Shown: positions 31,690-43,939 of the stretch, in pieces
How positions within the stretch are numbered: the first letter of the stretch is position 1
Layout of the letters: each line of letters opens with the position of its first letter
NCBI GenBank assembly: GCA_025330725.1
Contig: JAIWND010000024.1
Coordinates: 1-64,000 of the forward strand
Source of the DNA: Chlamydoabsidia padenii
Lineage: Eukaryota > Mucoromycota > Mucoromycetes > Mucorales > Cunninghamellaceae
Direction of reading: 5' to 3'
Length of the DNA stretch: 64,000 nucleotides
Translations under genes and position numbers: made by a program
Notes under the pieces: generated by a model
Seen by the model: the letters and a program-made list of their open reading frames with translations, nothing else
What the model was told of the DNA's origin: nothing
Databases searched by the model: none

Positions 31690-33987
31690 ATGACCAAACC
31701 AAGACCGGGATTGTTGCCAACTGGCCGACAGTCCAAATCGACCAGTAACATGTTGACCAAGACCTCCTCGCCAATGTCGTCTTCACCCTCCATCCGATCC
31801 ATCACTCGTCTCGGCTCACTCTCCAGTTTACCCACGCCAAGCTCGTCCACCTCAACATCATCCTCCAGCACTTTTACTTTTGGTCTCAAAAAAAGCTCAA
31901 CCAGCAGTAGCCAGCAACTTCAAGAAGCCAATGCGACACTCTACAGTGATATTGCCCAAGTACGTCAAGCGATGGATCTCTTTTTAAACTCCCGGATTCC
32001 TGAATGTGAAGCCATCTTGAATCCTCGTCGGGACAGCTCCATGTATCATTCGTTAGGGTATGCATTTGTGCTCTTCCTCAAGGCTTGTATGACCTTCCAA
32101 AAAGAAGATATTGAAGCTGGGTTGGAGGCGATGAAACAAGCATACCAGATGGCGGACAAGTTACGAAAACGGGACAGCTCTTGGAAAAATCTCAGTGCCT
32201 GGGTCAAGTCGCACTCCGTTCAAGACATTCAAAATATGACACCTCTCCAACGACATGCGGTAAAGTGTTCATTCTCCCCCTAATTTATCAATATAGTTAC
32301 ATGTACTTATCTTCTCCCTTTAATACCTATTTTAGGAACTAGTTTATGCTGAAACTTATCTCTTAAAGGCCATGTTGCAAATTATCTATGACGAAAGCTT
32401 TGTTGGATTCCTACGCGAAGGGCTTAAAATGCGGACATCTCATGGAATCTACAAGGTACTTGAAAAATACATGCTACATGTCCAAGAAGAAGCCAGTCTA
32501 GGGAAGGATGTGACGGAATATGGCCTGGATGAACATTTTGCGTCGGGGATTGCATTTGGAATGGGCTGCTTTAACCTGGTGCTCTCGATGCTACCAAACA
32601 TTGTCTTGAAACTGGCGGAATTCGTTGGATTTACTGGTGATCGGGATGTGGCTATGTTTTACTTTCGATCGGTAGGTGGTTGGGATGATTTACCTCCAGG
32701 GGCTTTGGATCGAGACGAACTACCGGAACAACAAGGGCCAGAAGAAGGTTTACGACGACAATTCTGTGACATGATGCTACTACTTTACAACATTGTTTTA
32801 TCCAAACTGGCCCCGCTGTCTCATGTGGATGAACCTTTGGCAGATGCCGTGCTCAAATACAATCTGACTCTCTACCCCGATGGCATCTTCTTCCTCTACT
32901 TTTCTGGCCGTCAATTATCGTCAAAGAAACAACTGGATCAGGCCAAGGAACAGTATCATCGGGCAATCTCGATGGAATCATCATGGAAACAATTACATCA
33001 TATCTGTTATTGGGAGCTTGGCCTAATCTCACTGCTACAACAAGATTGGAAACTCGCTCAACAGCATTATGCCTTACTCAATCAGGAATCCAATTGGTCT
33101 AAAGCCGTCTATACCTATGTCCAAGGTCTGTCTCTTTACATGTTTGCCCTGGAACTTGCTCCTGGTGATAAACGCTCTCAACTACTCGGCAAGGTGAATG
33201 AATTGATGACCAGGGTGACCAAGGCAAAGCAAAAAATTGCTGGCAAATCTATCTTTGTCGAGGTAAGTCATCAATATCAGTATTAATCATAATCAATATT
33301 AACCTCTTTTTCTCATTCTCTTTATAGAAATTCGTGGCAAGAAAATCAAGAAAGTTTGAACTTCAAGGTAGTCGATTACTCTTCCCCGATTTGGAAGTAC
33401 TTAATGCATTCAGCGCATTCGAACTCATGTCGACGGATTTGGCACGCAAGAACCTGGCTCGAATCGACGCAACATTAGTCCGCCTACAAAACAACAACTC
33501 ATTCTACGTATATGACGATCTCTGCCTCTGTCACTTTTTACGCACCATGTTGATCCGCATGATCTTACAAGACACCTCAGATAACAACAACAAGGAACTC
33601 AAACAAGCTCATCAAGTCTCAGTCCAGGCGGTGATGGATTTTGCCGACAAGGTCCAGTTGGATCATTACACCTATTACTTCACAGTGTATGAAAAGGCAC
33701 GAATGTTGATCATGGACAATCAGTTGGATGCCGCTCAAAAGGAAATCAACTATCTAATTCGGTGCTCGGAAAAGAATGATTTTAACGTAGGTGCAGGTGC
33801 TCGGGCCAAGAACAAGTACTCTTTGGAAAACTCTCTTATCCTAAAGTGTCACAATTGTTTGGAAATGATCACGGAAATGCAACAAAATGAATTACAACAT
33901 AAAGTACAAAACCAGCTGGTTCTGGAATCACCTACCAACAACAGCGATGATTCCGACGATGAATTTGAAGACGCCAAAGAAGAATAG
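31690..33987 (+). CDS. IML2/TTC39-family protein (inclusion body clearance, outer membrane)
   Basis: Member of the Iml2/TTC39 family, tetratricopeptide-like proteins linked in yeast to lipid droplets and clearance of protein inclusions. Three exons, 31690-32259, 32336-33262 and 33328-33987, give 718 residues in frame. The N-terminal 70 residues are Ser/Thr-rich and probably disordered. The family domain then begins (FLNSRIPECEAIL, YHSLGYAFVLFLKA) and runs through a Gly-rich membrane-proximal segment (GIAFGMGCFNLVLSMLP) and later TPR-like helices (LYPDGIFFLYFSGRQL, QAKEQYHRAI). The last residues are acidic (DDSDDEFEDAKEE). The ATG at 31690 follows a pyrimidine-rich leader and is the only in-frame choice before the domain. 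AATAAA near 34041. Confidence 0.85.
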
Positions 33988-34361
33988 TTTTAGTTATACT
34001 CCCCCATCATCATCTTATATCCTCTTATTTAATTTGTCTGAATAAACATATTTTTATATATATCAACACATATCAACTCTTCTTTGTATCTCACATGTAG
34101 CTATTATAGGGTTTTATATTGGTAAAATGATCATGATTTCTCTTTATTCCATACTATTGACATGTGGCTCCATTTCTGTCAGACGATTAGAAAGCGGCGT
34201 TTAAAAATGGACATGCTTAAATTTTTGCGTGTTTTATTTTTTCGATTATTCGCTTCTCTTTCTACTTCAACATTTTACCACTCACTTGTCATCCACCTTT
34301 TACTAAATAGCCATTTCGCCTATACAAGTCTTTGCAACATCTCTTCACTCATTCCTCAACG
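33988..34361. other. Short intergenic spacer with motif copy before exportin-7
   Basis: Contains the IML2-like gene's AATAAA near 34041 and a motif variant, GCGGCGTTTAAAAATG at 34194-34209, about 153 bp upstream of the exportin start. No coding segment seen. Confidence 0.5.
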
Positions 34362-37300
34362 ATGGCGCAACAAGACGAACGAATTCAATACTGTGTGTCA
34401 TTGTGCGATCAATTATACAACCCTAAAACCACTCAAGAACGCGCACAGGCTCAAACCATCCTAGAATATCTCTTCCCTACTTTTGCTGGTGATGCAGGTA
34501 ATGGCATTGCAATGTCGTCTTCTGCTCCTCCCGCTGGCATGGAAAATCGACCCACTTTCACGATAACGTCTCCCACTGACACTGCATCTGCGCTACGGGT
34601 CCTACTGGAAAACTCACCCAATCCCTATGTCCAAACTTTCTGTCTTGCCCGCTTAAAACAACTAGCTTTGGCTCAATTCTCTTTGTTTAGTGATGATACG
34701 AAAATACAATTACGTAGGTTGAAAAAATAGTAAATAGTAAACACGACGCTCACACTACTTTTTCTTTAATCATGATCTTAGGAACCTTCTTGTTGGAATA
34801 CGCCTTCCTTCATCCGGATCTGATGCCTTTTATCATCACTCAATTGGCTGGTGTCTTTGCACAGTTGACCTTGTTGGGATGGGTTGATTTGGAATCCTAT
34901 CGAAATATGCACAAGGATATCTCTCAATTCATACAAGTAAGTAAATAAAATGAGATGTGCCTTTTTTATAAAAAAAAAAAAAAAAAAAAGTACTTGACTT
35001 GTTTGTTTTATCATGCTGTAGGCATCAATGGATCATCGTATTGTTGGAATGCAAATTTTAGCAGTGGCCATCCAAGATATTAATCCTCCAACCTTTGCAC
35101 GTGGATCCGGTAAATTCAGACGGGCAGGTAAGAAACAGATAGTTAAAAGGGGGTTTTGTCATATTGAACAACAAAATTCTTGCCTTTATCTAGCTGGTGG
35201 ATTCCGTGATACTCAACTATTAGACATCTTCCGATTGGCGTACAGTACCTTGAAGGATCTAAATCAACGGTGCCTACCATTCTCATCTGAATGTGAGTAT
35301 ATCAGTGGTCTAAAGAACATGGAAAGGTCCTGTGTAGAACTAACAATGTTTACATTGATAGATCAAGAAGAACGACTAAAGGATGCAACTTTAAACGTAT
35401 TGGTTAGATGTTTATCATTTGATTTTAATGGAACCAGTGTGGATGAATCAGCGGACGACATGGGCACTATACAGGTAACTAGAACACTGGTTAAAATGAA
35501 GGCAATCAAAAACACTTAAACATTTATTATTATTATAACAGATTCCAGGCAGCTGGCGACCTATATTCGAAAATGTCTCGTTTTTGCCAACCTTCTTCCA
35601 AGCTTATGGTAACTCTCGTCCACCAAACTCGTCAAAGGTAAGTAAACAGAACATTCGGGTTATGTACTGACAACGTTTTGCTAATTCATTAGGTAATGGA
35701 TTGTTTGGTGGCAATTGCTTCTGTCCGAAGGGCTTTGTTTAACGATCTGGAGGAACGATCAAAATTTGTCGTTGGGTTAATGCAGGGTATACGTGATGTA
35801 ATGGTTACCTCTCAAGGAATGGATGACGGTGATAACTACAACTCTTTTTGTCGACTGTTATACCGGTTCCGATCTGCTGCTCCTTTAAATGAAATGGTGG
35901 ACAAACCTGGCTACGTTGAATGGATTGGTATGGTTGCCGATTTCTCCTTCAAGGGATTCCAATCATGGAAGGTAAATATTACTCAACTCCTTTTGGACAC
36001 TAACCCCTCTCTCTTTTTCTTATTATCTTAGTGGTCACCCAATACAACAACATACATCCTTGGCTTTTGGTCTCGCATTGTACAAAGCATGACATACTAT
36101 CAATCCTTGGGCGAAAAAGCTGTGGAAAAATTAGAATCCATTACTTCTGATGTAGGTAGACAGTATGATTTGAAAAAGAAAAAAGATTGGCTATTTGTTA
36201 TTATTCAAATTCTCACTCTGTTTTTTTTTTCTTTTTTTAGTTGATCCGGTACTACATTACAACAACAATTGAATCTGTAGCGACACGGATTGAAGAAGGC
36301 TTGGATGGTAAGTACCTGAAAATCAGAGAGTACTGGGTTATATCAATTTATGCCTTGCTTATCTTGATGATTATATTGCATAGATCCTTTGGATAACGAA
36401 GAATCTCTAGCGGAAACACTCAACATGATTGGACAAATATCTAGGTGCAAATATGGACCATCAAGTAATGCTTTAATGTCTGCTTTTGATCCAACCGGAA
36501 TACAATATCAGGTACAAGGGGAAAAGGGGGATGGAGGCAATGATTGTGATTCTCACTACTTCTTTAGGAATTGATCTCCAGCGCATCTGTAAATATGGCT
36601 GACCCTGAATCCTTCAAGAGTGCCTTGGAGGTCATCGAAACCAAATTTGCATGGCTTGTCTATATCGCCGCTGCGTTTGTAGGCAATAGAACTGCGTTTT
36701 TAAACTCTGACACGGTGGATTCTATTGACGGTGAACTGACTGCCAAGGTGATACAACTTATGGGAGTCCAACAAGCCCTACAATCAACTCATGGTGGTGC
36801 CTTTTTAAGCCAAAAACTGGATATGGCATTTCTATTCTTCTTCCAACAATTCAAGAAGTCTTATATGAGCGATAGCTCTGACAACACCGAGGTAAAGCAA
36901 ATGGGTTTGGATAAAAGGGAGGGGGGGGACACAACTAATCTAATTATGCTTTTTAGATCTACAAGAAACTCTCTGAACTTATTGGTGTCAACACTCAAGG
37001 AGACATGCTTAATGTGATCATGCAAAAAATGTAAAAAAAGGCAACAACTATGTGGGAACACAGGATACTCACTTTTCTTGTTTGTTTTAGTGTTAATAAC
37101 TTGCAATATTGGTCCGACAGTGTTCTTGTGGTACGCACTTCATTGGATTTGTTTAATGATCTGGCTACTGGGTAAGTTGCGAGGGGGGGGGGGAGAAATA
37201 CATATAGAAAGGATTCGATACTAACCTTTTACTACCTGTCTAGGTCTATGGCCTCCAGAAATCTACGACAAGTCGAAACAACTCAAATGATTTTACAAAA

Positions 37301-37844
37301 TCACACATCCAACAACTTGGCGTTCTTCAACAATCCAAAACAACTCCAAAATCGAACACTCTACTACAAAGTGCTATGCAAACTCCTGTTTACGGACGAA
37401 AACATTGGTGAAGCCGAATTCTTTGACTTTATGAAACCCTTTGACGAACGAATTGAACAACTTGGCCCTGTGAATACCGACGATGATTTTAGACAGGAAA
37501 CTGTCAAAGTAAGTCTCAATACACGAATGCATGAATGTTTTACTTTGCTTACTAAATTTCTGACTTAGCGTACTCTTCAAGGCATCTTTTTGGATTTGAG
37601 TGGCTTCATCAGTCCTATCCAAAATAAACGGTGTTATACTCTTTTCTTTGACTGGTTTACTCCTGTTTACACTGGTATACTACTCCGCGCTATGGAAGCA
37701 TGGGCTCCGGATCCAATTTGTAATTCTCTGCTGATATTCTACGCCGAATTCGTCCAAAACCGAAGTCAACGTCTCAACTTTGACAACTCATCTACCAACG
37801 GTATACTGACATTCCGTGATGCCAGTAACATCATCTGCACATAT

Positions 37845-37904
<60 letters not shown>

Positions 37905-39072
37905 CAAAACAACATCCAGTATTGTAATTTTGATTCTTCTTTTTATGTCATTTATGGTCATAGGTCGCAAAGTACTGGATTATCAAGTGTTGGATGAAAG
38001 TCAAAAGTATGAACACAAGTACAAAGGCATTGCATTGGTATTCAACATCCTCTCTCGTTGTCTCGGTGGAAGATACATCAACTTTGGTGTCTTTTGGTTG
38101 TACCACGATAAGGCCATTGATGATGCTTTTGATATTGCTCTTCGTTTGATGATGGCTATCCCGATACAAGATCTAGTGGTAAGAAAGTACATGAATTATT
38201 TGTAATTGGTTTAAATGTGATACTAACTACTTCTTTCTCTCTTTTTGGTGGAAATAGGCTTTCCCAAAGTTAACTAACGCCTTCTTTAGTTTACTGGACG
38301 AATGGTCTCGGGATCAACTGATGGCACTACCAGTACCACCATCGGCCGATATATTTGTTTACATGATGGAAGCTTGCGAACAAGGACTTGAAGTAAGCGA
38401 AAACTTGGTCCGCTCTCACACCTGCACGGCGATCTACAACATCTGCACTTTTGTCATTCAACAAAGCACCAAGAACCAAGCCAACCTATCACAACTTCGA
38501 CACCAATCTTTGGCCATGGCTGGCTCTACTTCCTCCACCCTTCTACAACGCCGTGGAAGTTCGAACGATATTCATTGGCTACTTGTCTACCTCAATCAAT
38601 ATCCGCGAATACTACCAACTTTGATGGCATCTATCTTTTATCTGGTGCTATTTGAAGACAACAATGACCAATGGTCCCTCTCAAGACCTTTGTATACGCT
38701 TATCTTCCTTCAACGTGATGTAAGTGCATATCATAAGATAAAAAAAAGTATCCTATAACTAACCAAACGATCCTCTTTTTAGTATGCCATTAACTATACC
38801 AATGCTGTCATCGAACAACAATTACCAGAACGTCGTGATTATGTTGCCAAAGTAATTTATATATGACAGGGGGAAAATGTTATACTCTTTGAACCGATGG
38901 TCTGATTTTATTTTTATTTTTGTAGGGACTATCTGATATAATGGAAGGAATCGAATGGACGCAAACTCCTCGGGATAGGGAACACTTTACTCAAAACTTA
39001 TCAGCATTCATTCGGGATCTGAAACTCAGCAATATAGTTTTAGTGCCTTTATTCTCCCCACCCCCATTGTAA
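34362..39072 (+). CDS. XPO7: Exportin-7 / RanBP16-like importin-beta family nuclear transport receptor
   Basis: Karyopherin-beta that carries protein cargo across nuclear pores with Ran-GTP. Nineteen exons: 34362-34713, 34782-34936, 35022-35127, 35194-35292, 35362-35474, 35542-35637, 35693-35971, 36032-36151, 36241-36307, 36384-36511, 36568-36891, 36957-37030, 37091-37171, 37244-37508, 37569-37845, 37964-38178, 38258-38719, 38783-38851, 38926-39072. They sum to 1,142 residues, close to animal XPO7. Family blocks are clear: an N-terminal HEAT region (VQTFCLARLKQLAL), VRCLSFDFNGTSVDES, IASVRRALFNDLEERSKF, YNSFCRLLYRFRSA and the conserved middle DPICNSLLIFYAEFVQNRSQRL. The 69 nt intron at 35293-35361 is a multiple of three without a stop, so it could be retained. 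The intron at 37846-37963 carries an A-tract of about 54 nt. Extra residues relative to animals lie in a Ser-rich loop near SSTLLQRRGSS. Confidence 0.9.
37849..37903. repeat. Long poly-A tract in an exportin-7 intron
   Basis: About 54 consecutive adenines directly after the GT donor of intron 15. It is comparable in length to the MED19 intron tract. Confidence 0.88.
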
Positions 39073-39564
39073 CACACAAACCCTTACACATTAAAGTAGT
39101 AATAGTTATGTAGCATATAGTAGCTTTGTCTTTTTTATATATTCTTAGCTGTACTGACATTGACGCCCAATTAATAAAAACCATCAATCTTTTCATTTTG
39201 CTGGGTTCATAATCCAACAAAGTGATAAAGTTTGGTAAATCAAATAATAGATGCTTTGTATAAAACATATGTAAACATAATATCTAGAACAGAAGGGCCC
39301 TCATGGAGGAAATCCCACCACAATGTAAAAAGCGAAGGGAGTTCATTCGTGCGTTGGTATTTTTTCTGTACAGCTAATTTTACGGGAGCATTTGCTATAC
39401 CTCAAAACCCCATTGCGGTTTTTGACTGCTCTTCTTATCACCAACGCCCATTTGGCTGTATCCGGATCCCCTGTCTTTTTTTTTGGACCCTATTGTAATA
39501 AAAGTCATTAACGATTTTACGTTACTTGCTTTACTTGTTGTTGTATCCACCACTACTTGGGGAA
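39073..39564. other. Intergenic region after exportin-7
   Basis: Includes AATAAA near 39173 and otherwise AT-rich sequence. No coding segment with splice support is visible. It marks the start of the repeat-rich stretch. Confidence 0.45.
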
Positions 39565-39830
39565 TTGCTAGGCGCACGTAATTTTGGTATTCGGCGTTTG
39601 AAAATGAAGTTTCCTTTTGTCTATGTAGAAAAAATAAAATAATCTTCGTCGCAAAGGACAGGTAAAAGTTATTACCAGTCTGAACATACTGACACAAGGG
39701 ACTTGGAGCTTGGCTTTTGCGGTAAAGTGTGTTGGGAATATGACATAATGTCCACATCGCCACTTTAATCATTAGCATCCGGTAACAATTGTGGGCGTAG
39801 TGCTCTTTCAAAATTCTGTGCGCCTAGCAA
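39565..39830. mobile_element. MITE-like element with 22 bp terminal inverted repeats
   Basis: A 266 bp element bounded by TTGCTAGGCGCACGTAATTTTG on the left (39565-39586) and its near-perfect inverse on the right (39809-39830), with two mismatches in 22. It encodes nothing. The body is shared with two partial copies at 41641-41850 (opposite orientation) and 62758-62915. I could not identify a clean target-site duplication, so the superfamily is unassigned. The subterminal TTCAAACGCCGAAT block resembles the recurrent intergenic motif. Confidence 0.72.
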
Positions 39831-40390
39831 GTTTGTACAAGGAAATTTGAAAGATCTACGAATCTTGTAAGTAGATATACATATTTGCATGATAGCAACT
39901 TTTTTAATAATCATGTTTATTATAGATCTCTTTATTCCATCCTTCCTTTCTCGACTGACACTCGGTTTTCGGTGACAAAGTATATGAATACTGAAAGCCG
40001 CAGTGAAGTGATGAACAGTCTTTCAACTATCATGCATCGTGAACAATATTCAATGTCCGCCAATGTACTGAAATGGTCGCTCCTACTGTATCCTGCAGGA
40101 TTTCATCTATATTAAGTGCTAGTTTCATTATATAAAAGTAACAATGAATTATACGAAGTTCAAAGATAGTTGAAAGAAATGATCAAAAGCAATACAGTAC
40201 GTAATGTATAGGAAAAGAAAGCACATAGTCAGTTGATACATGTGGCCCTTTCCTCCATGGAAATGATAAAGCTTATCAACTTGAGAAAAAGGTGTAATGA
40301 AAAAAAAAGGCGTGGACGAGGAGGGCGGAGAAAAGTTACATCTGGCCAAAAGAGCTTGAAGGAATGGAAGGAAAACTAAGCAATTGAAGA

Positions 40391-40560
40391 GGTGAAAAGA
40401 CTTAAGATTTTTTTTTTCAAACGTAAATATCTCTTTCTCTAGACTACCCCTGATCTTCAGATTTTGTTTTCCGGATTGGGACATTCATGCAGAATTGGGT
40501 TTTACGATTTAAATCCCGAATTTGCTCGGGGAAAATATGTTAGCCGTAAATATCAGGAGA
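40391..40560 (+). repeat. Dispersed repeat family R, copy a
   Basis: Begins GGTGAAAAGACT, then T10, CAAACGTAAATATCTCTT, CTCTAGACTACCCCTGA and ATTCATGCAGAATTGGG. The core is shared with copies at 42501-42690, 42790-42950 and 63486-63715 (all plus) and 40620-40885 (minus). It faces copy b, forming a large inverted pair. Confidence 0.7.
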
Positions 40561-40619
40561 GACTGCGTATATAAAAAAATTCCGAGTCTTTTTCGCTGTG
40601 AAATTGCCACCCAAGCCCT

Positions 40620-40885
40620 GATTATGCAGATGCATGGTGAGATGTGATTCATGCAAGGGAAGTCGGCGTTTTAATTCCAGATACCGATTGTGCATGAATT
40701 TCCCAATCCAGCAGACCAAATATCGTTGCCAGGGGTATCCTAGGAGAGGAGCAATCTACGTTTGAAAAAAAAACCCAGAGTCTTTTCATCATGCCATGGC
40801 TCCCATAACCCACCCAACAACTCCTGATTATACATATTCAAATCCTGATTCATGCAAATACACCTCTGCCCGCGGGGTGGCGAGA
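40620..40885 (-). repeat. Dispersed repeat family R, copy b (inverted)
   Basis: Read on the minus strand it aligns over about 230 bp with 63486-63715. Shared blocks are GATGAAAAGACTCTGG, CTCCTCTCCTAGG, CCCCTGGCAACGA and GGATTGGGAAATTCATGCA. An apparent 114-codon frame at 40796-41140 on the plus strand overlaps this repeat and is not credible as a gene. Confidence 0.7.
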
Positions 40886-41640
40886 TTTGATTTGCTATGG
40901 ACACCTAGAGATTTCGCACGTAGACTTTTTCAAAAATTGCGGAATTTGAAAAGGTGGATCTGGAAAGTGTGGACAGATCATGCAAGAGTGAGAGAAAAAG
41001 AGAGTTTTTTTTATCAAAGTTTTGTTTATATGGAGAGTTATCAAGTAAGTATAGGGAAGACTGTTCGACTGAATTTGTCTTGGATTCAAGTTTCTGCACA
41101 TACTGATTTGTTTTTCGGTTTTAAAAAGAAAATGATTTGATGGCAGTTACATGACCCGAGATTGGTATAGTTGGGAGATGGCATTGATAAGAGGTAAGAA
41201 AAAAAAATCATGCCTTGTGTGGACTTTAATTGGGAAGCTAATGTCTAATAGGCAAAAAGAGAGAAGGCGGGAGGATCAATCAGAATCCGCCTACCTTTTA
41301 CTGCCTTCAAATCCCGTTTCCCCGCTTTTATCTGCCGGATGTAAAGGTTTGGGTCAGGTCAGTCAAAAAAATCAACAGGGAGCACCGAATATGGGAACGG
41401 ATGCGTTCTTTACTTAATATATCAGGGGAACATTCATCCGCAAACGATAAACAATGGGAACAGTAGAGTGGTTAGCAGATGAAAGATTGAGTTCACACAC
41501 TTGTCGGGCGCTGAAATCAGCTCCTTAAATTTCCACTTTACAATGATTGATCATTTTTTATCTTTTGAACCATGCGCTTCGTTTGGATCTACCTTGGTTG
41601 GTGATATAACTACTTTTTTTTGAATCCCGCAATCTTTGGA
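40886..41640. other. Repeat-rich interval, no gene seen
   Basis: Contains further degraded repeat-like segments and the motif copies TTCAAATCCCGTTTCCCC near 41308 and TTGAATCCCGCAAT near 41620. No supported coding segment. Confidence 0.4.
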
Positions 41641-41850
41641 AGAGCACTACTCGCTCATTGTCAACAGATACTAATGATCAAAGTGGCGATGTGGATACTA
41701 TGGTATATTTTAAACATACTTTGCCGCAAAAGCGAAGCACCAAGACCTTTGTGTCAGTATATCTAGGCTTGCAATGACTTTTTACCTGTCCTTTGCGACG
41801 AACATTCATGTTCAAACGCCGAATAACAACATTCCGTGTGCCTAGCAATT
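41641..41850. mobile_element. Partial, inverted copy of the MITE-like element
   Basis: Shares AGTGGCGATGTGGA, AAGACCTTTGTGTCAGTAT and ACCTGTCCTTTGCGACGA with the inverse of 39565-39830. It ends in a degenerate terminal repeat, GTGTGCCTAGCAATT near 41836-41850. The other terminus is missing, so the copy is truncated. Confidence 0.65.
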
Positions 41851-41939
41851 CCCGCGCACATGGAGATCAAGAAAAACACTGTCATTTGGAACGAAATTTA
41901 CTCAAGCTTCATCCACAGGATAAATATCTTAATTCTTTT

Positions 41940-42348
41940 TTTCTTTTTTTGATCAACTTCTTCAATAGAAAAATGCAATCAACACATATCATGAAGAAGC
42001 CCTCGACACACTGACTACGGCTGTTACCCTGCTGCTATCGAAGTTTGCCAATTGATAAATCGAACCAATAACAATGTTTCAAACAACCCTGATGGCAATG
42101 ATGGTGAAGCTACACTAAGCGACGATGATATTCATTGTGACACTAACAATGACAACGATACGACCACATCCACATCACTGTCTTTGACACTGCACGCGCC
42201 GGGTCGAGATCGATTTCTCGTTGATCGTATAGACATCTTAGAGAGGCTCTATAACATGCAGCAATATGTCTTGGATTTTGTAAGATCCAACAACTTGAGC
42301 TTGGAATCTGATGTCCATCTCATCCTCACCAGACAGCTGATAGTGTGA
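41940..42348 (+). pseudogene. Possible broken gene fragment of unknown family
   Basis: A frame opening at 42052 encodes an acidic Asn/Asp/Thr-rich stretch, then RDRFLVDRIDILERLYNMQQ and a helical LSLESDVHLILTRQL end. Just upstream, a different frame gives EEALDTLTTAVTLLLSKFAN, which stops at about 42050. Shifting one base would join them, so this may be one reading frame broken by an indel. I do not recognise the family. It sits between repeat copies, so capture or decay within mobile DNA is plausible. Confidence 0.3.
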
Positions 42349-42500
42349 ACGTGGGCTATGGTGAGGCAAAAAGACAGTCAATGGAAGGAAACCATTATTT
42401 GGTCAATTTGGATCTTGTGTGGCTTGAGACACTCGGGAAAAACACCATTGATGAAAATAAGTTGGGCGAAGAGTTGGGCGTAGAATTCAGGCGAGTTCTG

Positions 42501-42690
42501 TTGAAAACACTTTGGATTTTTTTTTAAAAACGTAAATTGCGTGCCTTGTAGACTAGGTCTGACAATAAAAGGAGAATTACAAAGTCGGTAAATTCATGCA
42601 GAATGTGATTTTGAATTTTAAAACCCGATTTTGGGCGTGAGGACTATGTTGGCCATAAATATCAGACCAACTCGGGTGTAAAAATATTGG
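42501..42690 (+). repeat. Dispersed repeat family R, copy c
   Basis: Diverged copy: TTGAAAACACTTTGGA, T9, ACGTAAATTGC, AAATTCATGCAGAATG, then GGCCATAAATATCAG, which matches copy a at its right end. Confidence 0.55.
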
Positions 42691-42789
42691 GTATGAAGCT
42701 GGTCGTCGAGCTAAGGCGAGTTCGGTGGTGGGGGGGGAGATGTTGGGTATAGAGTAAGAGGACCATGGTAAAAGGCCCTACTGCATTAT

Positions 42790-42950
42790 GGTGAAAAGAC
42801 TCGGGATTTTTTTTTTCAAAAGTAAATATCTCTTTCTCTAGACCACCCCTGACCTTCAGACTTGGGTTTGCCGGATTGGGAATTCATGCAGAATTGGGGT
42901 TTGAAATGTAAATTCCGACTTTGGTCGTTATGCGACATGTTTGTTGCTAC
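42790..42950 (+). repeat. Dispersed repeat family R, copy d
   Basis: Close relative of copy a: GGTGAAAAGACTCGGGA, T10, AGTAAATATCTCTTTCT, CTAGACCACCCCTGACC and GGATTGGGAATTCATGCAG. Confidence 0.7.
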
Positions 42951-43224
42951 AAAGATTTTTCATCTTAAAATGGCCTCTCCGTGTAAAACGAGGGTTTTGT
43001 TTGGAAGAGCAAAATTCTGAGGGAGTAGAGTAAATGGAGGGATGTTGGTGTTGAAATAAAATATATCATTGGACTTGATGGAAGGGCAGAGCTAACACCA
43101 GACTTTACGAGAATGCTCCCCCCCCCTTTTTAACCCAGTTTTGCTTTAAAAAATTCAATGCTTTATTATAACGTATATATCTATCTATTATCTATCTAAT
43201 TGTCCTATTCTAGTCTAATCTATT

Positions 43225-43650
43225 CTATGTTGTTGTTGCCAAAGCCCAAGAGACACCAAACTTGTTATGGTTAATGATGTGATAATCGTGTTGGTTTTTC
43301 ATTTCCATGTCAAGTATGCACACAACATCCAATTCATCAAGCATATGTGTCTTCGTGGTATGAGAAGCATTAAGGTAGCCGCGATCGTCTTTGTCATGAC
43401 ATTGGTACAGGATCACCATCGAATCCCCACACCTTTCCCGCCTAGTAAAATCGAGATTCTACGCTGGCATTGTCATAAAATTTCTAAATGTTGCATGGAT
43501 TCTTCGTGTTGTCTTCGGTATTCTTGTACTTTCGCCAACATCCGATCACCACCACAAAGGAAAATACAGGGCTTGATACGAAGACTGATAGCACGGTTGT
43601 GTCGTTTGACCAGAGCAGCATCTATAAATCGCCAAAAAAAAAAAAAAAAA
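43225..43650 (-). pseudogene. Degraded coding fragments, minus strand, possibly the KDZ element's continuation
   Basis: On the minus strand, about 43643-43480 reads as a helical, coding-like segment (ISLRIKPCIFLCGGDRMLAK, VQEYRRQHEESMQ) before a stop. A second frame at 43419-43225 gives HDKDDRGYLNASHTTKTH and a 64-residue end. The frames are not joined by obvious splice sites. Position suggests they continue the KDZ-like relic to the right (at higher coordinates), but I see no catalytic motif. Confidence 0.3.
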
Positions 43651-43939
43651 AAACAAGTTGGTTAATTGTATGCACCTATTTTTTTTCTTTTATCTTTACC
43701 GATATGCACCATCTTCTCCTGTTTAAAGTAACTCAAAACCAATGTCAACGTCAAGCGACAATACTAGATTCCCATCCATGTTAATTACAGGCGACTCCAG
43801 ATCACTGACCAAACATCCATTATCATCGATAACAACAAGTTCAACATTGTTTAACATGATTCGTCGTCATTTTCTATCAAGAGTGAGCTGCCCCAAAGGT
43901 GGCAGGCGACTCCTATCAAATATCAAAAGTAGTCGGTAA

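Noticed and set aside
40796..41140. 114-codon plus-strand frame starting MAPITHPTTPDY
   Set aside because: It overlaps dispersed repeat copy b and has no recognisable domain or conserved partner frame in the matching copy at 63486-63715.
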